A stretch of DNA of 55,208 nucleotides. It comes from CAYPXJ01 sp964414595. Its GTDB lineage: Bacteria; Pseudomonadota; Alphaproteobacteria; Rickettsiales; CAIJLX01. Below, piece by piece: positions 36,301 to 43,600 of the stretch; the first letter of the stretch is position 1; each line of letters begins with the position of its first letter. The stretch covers positions 1 through 55,208 of the forward strand of contig CAYPXJ010000008.1 in NCBI GenBank assembly GCA_964414595.1, given 5' to 3'. The notes under the pieces were generated by a model. The model saw nothing but the letters and a program-made list of their open reading frames with translations, did not search any database and had not been told where the DNA came from. A program made the translations under genes and the position numbers.

Positions 36301-37784
36301 CACAAGGTCAATATACGGAATTGCCGCGTGAAGGTGTGCGTGCATTCCGCACGACGACTCGCCGTGATGAATTGGTGTTGGAATATTATAAGCCTGTTGA
36401 AAAATTGCCGACGACCCAGGCATTCCTGGCGAAGAAGCCGGAATGGATTTCTGCCGCCAGCACCGGGTATAACAGCGTGCTTTTGGTGACTGAACCAAGC
36501 AACGAATTTGTCTTCGATACAAAGAGCACGGATCGCGTGCGTTTCGGCGTAAAGCCGGTGAGTACCGCAGCGGCGGATCAACAGAAAGCGGCATATGTGC
36601 GCTTTGATTTGCTTGCTGCAAAACTGGATCAGGAACTGGGTCGTGACGATGCGGCAAAAGCAAAATTAGAGCGTGCCGCAGCAGCAGATCCAAGCAATCC
36701 ATATGTATTAACGGCGCTCGCAGGCAGCGAGCTGAAAGAGGGCCGTCGTAGCCGTGCGCTGGAGCTTTTGGATCGCGCAGGTGCCGCTGCCCCGAATAAT
36801 AGCGACATCGCCAATTTACGCGAGCAAGTGCAAGGCGATAAGCGTAGCATGGTTCGCGCCGATACGTATTGGCAACAGCGCGATGATAATACCGAAATCA
36901 TCTCAACTTTCACCGGCCGCACTAACGTCACGCCGAGTGTTGAAATGGGCGTGGTGGCTGAAAATAATTATGTCGATTATGAAAATCTGCAACGCGCGCG
37001 TGGTAATCTTGAAACCGCAAGCGGTAGCAAACAACGCGGTGAAGTCTATGCGCGCAAAGAATTTGATAGCGGCATCGCAGCAAAAGTTTCCGGCTTTACC
37101 AATAACGATACGGTTGGCGGTGGCGCATATCTTTCGGCGAACAGCTCGTTGGGTGAAACAACGCTACTCGGTGAATATAAGCGTCCGAACTGGGATTTCG
37201 TCGAGGGCGTGATGGATGATGCTACGCGTGATCGTGTGGGCCTTGTGCAGACCATTACACAATTCCCGGATATTACCATGTATTTCCTCGCGGCCTATAA
37301 TAATTATAGCGTGTACCTGAAAGATGATGTAACGCAGTCTGTTTCCGCGCTCGCGCATATCCGCGTGCCCGTACATGTCATCAACCCGGCTTGGAATATT
37401 CCTTTAAGTATTGGGTATACGTTCGATGCAGAATACCGCACCGATGAGCCGGATATCGATCTCGGCAGCGCTGGCATTTACCCGCTTTATCCGCTGCTTT
37501 CGCGTGAAGTACATTTCCTAGATTTGCTGTATCAACATCAATTCGGCAATCAGGCCTATGGCGATCTTTGGGGTGGTTATGCGTATGACAGGCTCGGTGG
37601 CAATGGTCCTGCTGTCGGTGCGCGGTTCTGGAAAGATTTTGATAATGGCATGCAGGCGGGTGTAAGCGCTCAGCATAATATGGCATTTAATCAGAGTGGT
37701 TCGGATATTACCCGTGCTGGTGGTTACCTGCAGTGGAAATTTAGCCCGAGCCTTTATGAAACATTAGATAACCTGACGGATTAA
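33390..37784 (+). CDS. pelB: PelB-like TPR and outer-membrane porin protein
   Basis: 1464 residues. An N-terminal membrane anchor (residues 4-24, VYLAIIALVVAGFAISYYL) is followed by a very long helical repeat region of TPR type (about 40-1000; e.g. AYQKLLAQQPNDLDALKYSG and AKAKLERAAAADPSNPYVLT near residue 1090). From about residue 1150 a C-terminal beta-barrel begins with repeated aromatic/Gly strands (LLGEYKRPNWDFVEGVMDD; QAYGDLWGGYAYDRLGG) and ends ITRAGGYLQWKFS. This is the layout of PelB, which guides and exports Pel across the outer membrane. It is longer than Pseudomonas PelB (about 1190). pelC, which sits after pelB in Pseudomonas, is not found; pelD follows after 14 bases. Confidence 0.88.
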   Translation: MKRVYLAIIALVVAGFAISYYLIPTEKELDLMRTQSLALPERTAEYESKIAQGDLSYGTVRSLSDLYIKAGKLPETISLWEKYVDANPQDKRGYEKLGELYQMAGRTQDYANNLAKLNELQSSAENLRKLSDLYNSTKEYDKQEKALAELIKLEPENTKNYIDRAQILILLGRNDEAGQVIEELRQKNPDAMTYETVEILVNLYTKTNRTEEAYQAADAWLAQHPDLKHTAVLGNYLHAGGRPDLTLKLIEPVKAQVEQEPELLYTYIQAQLATDQEKQAYEYLKALHAKNALPENMRPLLLDVAMRYRDYDLVQNIVDSSELTKLPEPTLMNVIEFADITGKTSILRSVGTRLTDEYFAANPGVKAQLAVVTKDPDAMKTVQSARKTGTLKPFQQVKIGKACGRRGHKECAQQFLDDISPYSAVDDALLVDLAGLFIIANREDRGLPVYEEMRQTRKSLNVQYGWAMLAAANGRAEDVSKWLDGASEKELNNQILLDLYFIADQRDYHKLSRNVIERLYKRNPSDENEYYLANALVNNGQVDEALKHLRALRGRNYPVGSLYQDVLYQAALDNAKYRPELKEALLAELRSKEITAKRKQEVIQMLVDIGEADEVLPDIRKLAETQRGNWVFLYEETLQKKGRVKELEEFRKQFAASPKSGAKDKRRLAYTLLNDGNAKEAEDIFVELADQAKPDSDDVKQLMYLWGPRPEASELQWIADRAGDAPIGEREKWIDILLKTGGERQAMKVIEATPSAQRTPTMRAQYIAALKRAPEGKELLGRALQSEVASMQNPAQLKELAKTAYDFGLYPTAAQAYQKLLAQQPNDLDALKYSGLIAYQAKDYKTASAYFDRYFQLGGRDYEPMVAQADILTQIKNYDGARAFYQNAVADLERRNNRDLQANLMLAQAYSRLGRPQDARNILAPLVVKYPQDANLRADYLQLLVDTKNYKEAEDFVRWVGTQQAPQAPNAQGQYTELPREGVRAFRTTTRRDELVLEYYKPVEKLPTTQAFLAKKPEWISAASTGYNSVLLVTEPSNEFVFDTKSTDRVRFGVKPVSTAAADQQKAAYVRFDLLAAKLDQELGRDDAAKAKLERAAAADPSNPYVLTALAGSELKEGRRSRALELLDRAGAAAPNNSDIANLREQVQGDKRSMVRADTYWQQRDDNTEIISTFTGRTNVTPSVEMGVVAENNYVDYENLQRARGNLETASGSKQRGEVYARKEFDSGIAAKVSGFTNNDTVGGGAYLSANSSLGETTLLGEYKRPNWDFVEGVMDDATRDRVGLVQTITQFPDITMYFLAAYNNYSVYLKDDVTQSVSALAHIRVPVHVINPAWNIPLSIGYTFDAEYRTDEPDIDLGSAGIYPLYPLLSREVHFLDLLYQHQFGNQAYGDLWGGYAYDRLGGNGPAVGARFWKDFDNGMQAGVSAQHNMAFNQSGSDITRAGGYLQWKFSPSLYETLDNLTD

Positions 37785-37798
37785 TGAAGAGGTAAGTT

Positions 37799-39202
37799 AT
37801 GACCCAAGCAACATCTTACGCGGATAACAGCTACAGTGTGCCACAACAGTCGAGCCGACTGTTCAATCTCCGCACTTCAGCGTTAATGGAAATAGGTATC
37901 TTTTTTCTAGTAGCGTTGATTATTGATTTCTTCTTCTTTAGTGGCAATCGTTTTGTCAATATTTCGCCGCATCCTTTCTGGATTATCGTGGTGTTCATCA
38001 GCGCAAAATACGGCGCTGCTGAAGGTCTTGTCGCGGCGTTCGCCTCGCTTACTGTACTGTGGATTGGCAACGCGCCTGCAGTAGAAGAAGGCCAGTATCC
38101 ATATGCAATTTACTACGATTTCTTCATCGAGCCGGCGTTGTGGATTCTCACGGCAGTGCTGCTTGGTGGCCTGCGCGCGCGTCATGTGCGTGAACGTGAT
38201 GAAATGCAGCGCGAATTAGTAAATGCGCGCGCCAGCGAAGAAACTATTGCACAAAATTACAGCAAACTTAAAAGCCTAAAAGAAAATCTTGAGCGCCGAC
38301 TTGCTTCCCAGTTCAAAACTGCAGTTGCCACATACGAAGCGGCAAAAGCTATTGATAAACGTCACCCACTGGATGTATTGCGTGGTGTAGAAGATCTTGT
38401 GGTTTCGTTCGTAAATCCGCGCAAATTTTCTATTTTTCTATTAGAAAAAGATGCGCTGACAGTTTCCACCAAATATGCATGGGGTGATAGTGACCGCTAT
38501 GCAACCAGCTTCCCTTCTAACTCCATGTTGTTCCGTGAGATTGTTGGTAAGCGCCGAGTACTCTCCGCTGTGAATCAAGATGATGAAGCAATTTTTGGCG
38601 GGCAAGGCATGCTTGCCGGCCCGCTGCGCCACCCTACGTCTGGCGAAGTAATTGGTATGCTTAAAGTTGAGGATATGAACTTTGATTCGCTAAACCTTTC
38701 TACGGTAGAAAGTTTCCGCGTACTTTGTGATTGGATTAGCTCAGCTTATGTGAATGCAGAACTTTATCAACAAGCGGCAGAGCAAAGTATCATCAATCCC
38801 GATAACAATCTTCTGTCGCGGGGTTTTTTCCGCCGCCAAGTAGATTATGTAACTTCGCTTGCGAAACGCGTGAATTTTGACGCATCGCTTGTAATTATTA
38901 AGCTGGTGGATGCTGAAGATCTTTCGGAAGATATTCGTCGTAAAGCGGCGCAAGTTCTGGGCGATTCTGTAAATAAGGTGTTGCGTAAAATCGATCAGGC
39001 GTTTGATTACCATCCGTCAGATACAGAATTTTCAATCATTCTTCCGGCTACGTCGTTACCAAATGCTAAGGTGGTGGTAGAAAAAATTATGAATAATTTG
39101 CAAAAGGTGCGTGCACCAGAATTGCGGAACGTCCAGTTTACTTTTGCAGCACAAGCGCTTCATAAAAGTGAATCTGAAAGCAGCTCAAAACGTAAGAAGT
39201 AA
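37799..39202 (+). CDS. pelD: PelD-like c-di-GMP receptor of the Pel synthase
   Basis: 467 residues. Four N-terminal membrane helices (about 30-130), a coiled coil (RERDEMQRELVNARASEET onwards), a GAF domain (about 185-325) and a degenerate GGDEF domain (about 335-460). No GG(D/E)EF signature is present, so it should not make c-di-GMP. An RxxD motif (Arg346-Gln-Val-Asp349, in RGFFRRQVD) sits where the inhibitory-site c-di-GMP pocket of PelD lies. By analogy c-di-GMP binding here would switch polymer synthesis on. The order pelD-E-F-G matches the known synthase complex. Confidence 0.88.
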   Translation: MTQATSYADNSYSVPQQSSRLFNLRTSALMEIGIFFLVALIIDFFFFSGNRFVNISPHPFWIIVVFISAKYGAAEGLVAAFASLTVLWIGNAPAVEEGQYPYAIYYDFFIEPALWILTAVLLGGLRARHVRERDEMQRELVNARASEETIAQNYSKLKSLKENLERRLASQFKTAVATYEAAKAIDKRHPLDVLRGVEDLVVSFVNPRKFSIFLLEKDALTVSTKYAWGDSDRYATSFPSNSMLFREIVGKRRVLSAVNQDDEAIFGGQGMLAGPLRHPTSGEVIGMLKVEDMNFDSLNLSTVESFRVLCDWISSAYVNAELYQQAAEQSIINPDNNLLSRGFFRRQVDYVTSLAKRVNFDASLVIIKLVDAEDLSEDIRRKAAQVLGDSVNKVLRKIDQAFDYHPSDTEFSIILPATSLPNAKVVVEKIMNNLQKVRAPELRNVQFTFAAQALHKSESESSSKRKK

Positions 39203-39204
39203 TT

Positions 39205-40389
39205 ATGATCCAGGCACGTACGCAACAGTTAGCCGAAATTGATATTGCGCCAGAAGATATTCATGAGCGCGCACGCTTGCACGCGGGTGTAGATGGGGTG
39301 CTGCTCATTGGTGCGTTTATCGGATTATTAGTGGATTTTTATGCCATTAAATTAATGGTTTCAGGCTCGCTTGGGTCTGGCATTCTTTTGCACCTGGCAG
39401 TTTCTGCTGTAGCAATTTTTTATGCGATGACGACGCATAAATCTAAAAATCGTGATGGTCGTATGGCGATTCTTTTTGCTGTATTTACGATGTTGCTTGG
39501 GCCCGTCGGTGCGGCTGGAATGGTGCTTTGTATGCTCTATTACCATATTTCGTCCGCGCGTGCGTTGAGCTTTGAAGAGTGGTATCGCTCGATTTTTCCG
39601 CAGGACGTTCGTACGCTTGCAGAAGAGATTCATGAGAACATTAAATACGGTCGCGACGAAAGTGCGAAGCCATATGAAGTAATTCCATTCCGCGATATTA
39701 TGGTTTTAGGAAATAATGCACAAAAACGTGAAGCGCTTATCAAAATGGCGCAATATTTCCACCCTGATTTTGCGCCTGCCTTAAAGCTCGCGCTCGACGA
39801 TCGCAACAATAGTGTGCGCGTACAGGCGGCCACAACGATCACCAAGATTAAAAACCAGTTTTTGGAACGTGAAATCATCTTAAAAGACGCGATGAAAGAT
39901 TACCCTGATCGTCCTTTGGTAATCAAAGCGCTGGCCAAACATTATGATGACTACGCCTACACCGGTTTGCTTGAAAAACGTCGTGAGGAAGAAAACCGCA
40001 AGAAGGCGCTCGAGCTTTATCGTAAATATTTGAATTTGGTACCTAATGATGTTGAGGTGCGCCAGGCCATTGGCCGTTTGCAAATTCGTAATGGTGACGT
40101 AAGCGACGCAACCCAGTGGTTTGAATCCTGTGTGCGTGAAGGGTACACCACGCCCAATATTATTACTTGGTATGCTGAGTGTCTTTACCAGCAACATCGT
40201 TTTAAAGAGCTGCGTGATTTAGCCACCCAGCATGCACATAATGTCGCGCATGATCCAAACTATCCCGCGGCTATTCGGGAAAGCATGTTGTTGTGGTCGC
40301 GTCGTACTTCTGCAGATTTACAAAACGTCCCCACGACAAGCATGAGCGCGAATAGCGAACCGAAATTTTTTGAAGATGAAAGAATATGA
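39205..40389 (+). CDS. pelE: PelE-like membrane TPR protein
   Basis: 394 residues. Three to four N-terminal membrane helices (VLLIGAFIGLLVDFYAIKLM; LLHLAVSAVAIFYAMTT; FAVFTMLLGPVGAAGMVLCM) precede a soluble helical region with HEAT/TPR-like repeats (NNSVRVQAATTITKI; KALELYRKYLNLVPNDVEVR). PelE bridges PelD and the glycosyltransferase PelF in the inner-membrane synthase. Identification rests on this topology and on its place between pelD and pelF; the stop overlaps the pelF ATG. Confidence 0.85.
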   Translation: MIQARTQQLAEIDIAPEDIHERARLHAGVDGVLLIGAFIGLLVDFYAIKLMVSGSLGSGILLHLAVSAVAIFYAMTTHKSKNRDGRMAILFAVFTMLLGPVGAAGMVLCMLYYHISSARALSFEEWYRSIFPQDVRTLAEEIHENIKYGRDESAKPYEVIPFRDIMVLGNNAQKREALIKMAQYFHPDFAPALKLALDDRNNSVRVQAATTITKIKNQFLEREIILKDAMKDYPDRPLVIKALAKHYDDYAYTGLLEKRREEENRKKALELYRKYLNLVPNDVEVRQAIGRLQIRNGDVSDATQWFESCVREGYTTPNIITWYAECLYQQHRFKELRDLATQHAHNVAHDPNYPAAIRESMLLWSRRTSADLQNVPTTSMSANSEPKFFEDERI

Positions 40390-41889
40390 TCAAGCATAAC
40401 TACGGCGATAAAGTTGACGTTTGCCTGATTACGGAAGGTAGTTATCCGTATGTTCGTGGTGGTGTGTCCAACTGGGTGCAAGATTTGATCATGGCGCATA
40501 GCCATCTTTCTTTCCATGTGGTTTCGATCATGCCCGAAGGCATGAAACTCAAATCACTCTATCATGCGCCAAGCAATCTTACAGGTGTCACACATATTGA
40601 AATTCAGAAACTGCATCGTGAAGTGCGTGCACTCAGCCGAGCAGATAGCGATTTGTTGCGCGATTTAAAGCCGCTACTCATGAAGATGAGTGCAAACCGC
40701 GCGAATTTGGAAGATTTCCGTACCATGCTGGATAAAGTCATGCCGTATCGTAATTCGCTTGGTAGTTATCTGCTTCTGGATTCGGAAGAGGCCTTCAACA
40801 TGATTCTGGAAATGTATGAAGAAACGATGCCCGAAGTATCGTTCCTTGATTATTTCTGGTCCGCGCGTGGACTACTTGGCAGTTTCTATTCGGTGATGTT
40901 GGCTGAGATTCCCTACGCAAAAGTGTATCATACAACATGCACAGGTTATGCCGGATTACTTGCGGCCCGTGCACATTTACAAACGGGTCGCCCTGTGGTG
41001 TTAACTGAGCATGGTATTTATACAAGCGAGCGCCGTATTGAAATTGCATCGGTAGATTGGTTGGAGCGTGATACGCTTTCACGCAACTTTACGATTGATC
41101 GCACGCGCCGTGAACTGCGCGATTTGTGGATGGATACGTTCACCAATTATTCGCGCATTTGTTATCAGGCAGCTAGCCGCATCGTCACACTGTTTAAAGA
41201 CAATCAGCAATCCCAAATTGAGGATGGTGCTGCGGCAGATAAAATGATGGTGATTCCTAACGGTATCGACGTTGAGCGTTTTGCAAATCTGCCTCGTCCA
41301 AAAACAAACCATCAGCCGACCATTGCATTTATTGGTCGCGTCGTGCCGATTAAAGATGTGAAAACTTTCATACGCACATGTCGACATCTTGTTCGCGCAT
41401 TGCCGGATTTGCGCGCCTATATTATGGGACCAACCGAAGAAGATATGGAATACTTCCAGGAGTGTCAGGAGCTGGTGCGTCACTTAGCGCTTGAAAACAC
41501 CATCACTTTTACGGGTAACGTTAATATTGATGAGTATTTGCCGGAAGTGGATGTTGTCGTATTAACCAGTATCAGTGAGTCGCAACCGCTTGTAATTCTT
41601 GAAGCGGGTGCAGCAGGCATACCGGNNNNNNNNNNCAACCAATGTTGGAGCTTGCCGCGAAATGATCGAAGGTGCGGATGATGAAGATCCTTATCTGGGT
41701 GTGGGTGGCACGATTGTACCGCTTTCCAACCCAAGTAAAACCGCGCGCGCGATTTACCGCCTATTGAGCGACCAAGCCTATTACAACCGGGCGAGCAGTT
41801 CTATGCGTATGCGCGTGGAAAAGCTTTATCACAAGCAGCGCCAATTTACGGCGTATCAAAATCTCTATAATTCATTAAACGCAGGGTAA
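40386..41889 (+). CDS. pelF: PelF-like GT4 glycosyltransferase, interrupted by an assembly gap
   Basis: A cytoplasmic GT4 enzyme predicted to polymerise the Pel sugar chain. Visible features: EGSYPYVRGGVSNWVQDL, the PelF hallmark near the N-terminus; LLAARAHLQTGRPVVLTEHG; AFIGRVVPIKDVKTF; and the donor-site E-x7-E in ESQPLVILEAGAAGIP. Ten N at 41626-41635 interrupt the gene right after GIP, and the frame resumes as TNVGACREMIEG. The N-run shifts the frame by one; six missing bases would restore it as GIPVx(A/S)TNVG, giving 499 residues. I read this as a sequencing gap, not a mutation. It overlaps pelE by four bases. Confidence 0.88.
41626..41635. other. Assembly gap (10 N) inside pelF
   Basis: A run of ten N placed between GIP and TNVG codons. 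The two flanks are in different frames at this gap length, so ten is a placeholder. Frame continuity requires a multiple of three; the GT4 consensus suggests six. Confidence 0.97.
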
Positions 41890-41893
41890 CCCT

Positions 41894-43306
41894 ATGGCTG
41901 GTATTGGTTTTAAATTACGCAAGCTGGTCCGCGAAGATAATCTAAGCGGCGTGGTTTCAGCCTATACGCACGCGGCCCTTGTTTCCACGGGCCCTTGGAT
42001 TTTTACCATTCTTGCTATTGGCGGTATTACGGCTTTTGCAGGAGAGGCGTTTTCGTTCCGCGAATATGTAAATTTCCACGTTATTTTAGCTTACAACTTT
42101 GCTTTTACACTCATATTCAACTCTCCGATTGCTATGATAGCCACGCGCTATCTTGCGGATGCGATTTTCAATAAGAATGTAACAAAAACGCCAGGCATGC
42201 TTGTGGGCACGTTACTCTTTTCGCTCACAATTCAGGCGCCGATAGCGGCCTTCTTTTATTTCTTCGTTTTTGATTTATCGGCGGGTATGGCGTTAATTGC
42301 TTTCGCCAACTACATATTAGTAGCCATTTTGTGGCATCTTGCCGTATTCCTGACCGCGCTTAAAGATTACATGTCTATAACCGTAGCATTCCTTATCGGC
42401 ATGATTGCCGCTTTCGTCGTGGCGGTATGGCTTAAGGCAGATTACGGTGAAGCAGGAATGCTTCTAGGTTTTACGATTGGTTTAGCATTGATTTGCTTCC
42501 TCACGCTGGCTGAGATTCTAGCGGAATATAATTATCGCCTTGCGGATTTATTCGATTTTGCAGGCTATGTTCGTAAATACTGGGATATCGCGCTTGGTGG
42601 GCTTCTTTATGCGGGCGCCATCTGGATTGATAAAATCATTATGTGCTTTGCTCCGCAGGCTGAAATCCTGCCAAGTGGTATGCGCATCTATTTCGATTAT
42701 GGTCAGGCGCTTTTCCTCGCGTACCTCGTTATTATTCCGGCGATGGCAATGTTTGTGTTGATAGTAGAAACGGATTTCTTTGAGCGCTATCACGCGTTTT
42801 ATCGCAACATTCTTAACCATGTGCCGCTTGCCCGTATTCGTAAAGATCATGAAAACATCATGACCTCGATTCTGACTTCCGCGCGCACGATTATCATTAT
42901 TCAGGGCGTAATATGCTTTATTGCCATCGTGCTTGCTCACAAGCTTTTTGATGTACTTAACGTGAACTTTATTCAGATCGCGATGTACCGTTTCGGCGTT
43001 CTGGGCGCATTCTTCCACGTGCTTTCGCTCTTCGGGATTATTCTGCTTAACTATTTCGAGCACCGTAAGGCGGCCCTCTGGATTCAGCTTTTCTTCGTAC
43101 TCACGAACGGCATATTCACGCTGGTGACCATTTTCATGGGCATGCCTTATTATGGCTATGGATACTTCCTATCCTCGCTGCTGACCTTCTTTCTGGTGGG
43201 TTGGGTACTGTTTAGTTATGTGAAGCGTTTGCCTTATCATGCCTTCATCACCAGCAACACGTCGCTTAAGCAAAAGTCGCCGGAAGCGGTACAACTGCAG
43301 GGCTGA
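41894..43306 (+). CDS. pelG: PelG-like inner-membrane polysaccharide transporter
   Basis: 470 residues with about twelve membrane helices, a MATE/Wzx-like topology. The N-terminus GIGFKLRKLVREDNLSG is characteristic of PelG, as are YLADAIFNKN after helix 3 and a conserved IWIDKIIMCF in the middle. PelG is thought to translocate the growing Pel chain across the inner membrane together with PelF. It starts four bases after pelF and ends the pel-like operon; a 294-base spacer then precedes the RTX gene. Confidence 0.9.
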   Translation: MAGIGFKLRKLVREDNLSGVVSAYTHAALVSTGPWIFTILAIGGITAFAGEAFSFREYVNFHVILAYNFAFTLIFNSPIAMIATRYLADAIFNKNVTKTPGMLVGTLLFSLTIQAPIAAFFYFFVFDLSAGMALIAFANYILVAILWHLAVFLTALKDYMSITVAFLIGMIAAFVVAVWLKADYGEAGMLLGFTIGLALICFLTLAEILAEYNYRLADLFDFAGYVRKYWDIALGGLLYAGAIWIDKIIMCFAPQAEILPSGMRIYFDYGQALFLAYLVIIPAMAMFVLIVETDFFERYHAFYRNILNHVPLARIRKDHENIMTSILTSARTIIIIQGVICFIAIVLAHKLFDVLNVNFIQIAMYRFGVLGAFFHVLSLFGIILLNYFEHRKAALWIQLFFVLTNGIFTLVTIFMGMPYYGYGYFLSSLLTFFLVGWVLFSYVKRLPYHAFITSNTSLKQKSPEAVQLQG

Positions 43307-43359
43307 ACCCCTCAATATTAACGATTTAAGGACGCGCTCTTAATCATTTATTAAGAAGC

Positions 43360-43387
43360 TTGCAATTTTGCTAAAAATACGTATAGT
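43360..43387 (+). promoter_or_regulatory. Candidate promoter of the RTX gene
   Basis: TTGCAA (43360-43365) and TATAGT (43382-43387) with a 16-base spacer. Transcription would start near 43394 and give a leader of about 207 bases. That leader can form two neighbouring hairpins: CCCTAG/CTAGGG (43395-43412) and GGGTTTC/GGAACCC (43411-43432). The hairpins share two bases, so they may compete. Confidence 0.4.
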
Positions 43388-43434
43388 GCCAAAACCCTAG
43401 AGAATCCTAGGGGTTTCACGGGTGTGGAACCCGA

Positions 43435-43452
43435 TTGTCACAAAACTGTAAC
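43435..43452 (+). promoter_or_regulatory. Pho-box-like direct repeat
   Basis: TTGTCAC and CTGTAAC are separated by AAAA, an 11-base repeat spacing that matches the PhoB site layout (two CTGTCAY half-sites with a 4-base A/T spacer). No good -10 box lies 10-11 bases downstream, which weakens the case. No pho gene is near. Confidence 0.25.
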
Positions 43453-43551
43453 AAATATCCGGTGGTGGCAATCGTTAAAGTGTGTTAAAAAAATAAATAT
43501 TAGATAAAATTTGAACTAATTTTGCATCAAATAGTTAACCATTAGCTAACC

Positions 43552-43577
43552 AAAACGGCCCTTAAACAGCCGTTTTT
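43552..43577 (+). terminator. Terminator-like hairpin just upstream of the RTX start codon
   Basis: AAAACGGC (43552-43559) and GCCGTTTT (43569-43576) form an 8-bp stem with a 9-base loop, followed by T-rich sequence. It ends 24 bases before the ATG at 43601, just ahead of the ribosome site GGAGAAGGAG. No promoter fits between it and the gene, so it is either an attenuator in the RTX leader or a weak terminator that is read through. Confidence 0.55.
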
Positions 43578-43600
43578 ATATTAGGAGAAGGAGAATCCTT

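Noticed and set aside
43360..43600. A c-di-GMP riboswitch in the RTX leader
   Set aside because: The hairpins and the Pel context made this attractive, but I see neither the conserved core nor the tetraloop-receptor pattern of the known c-di-GMP-I class, and no class II pattern.
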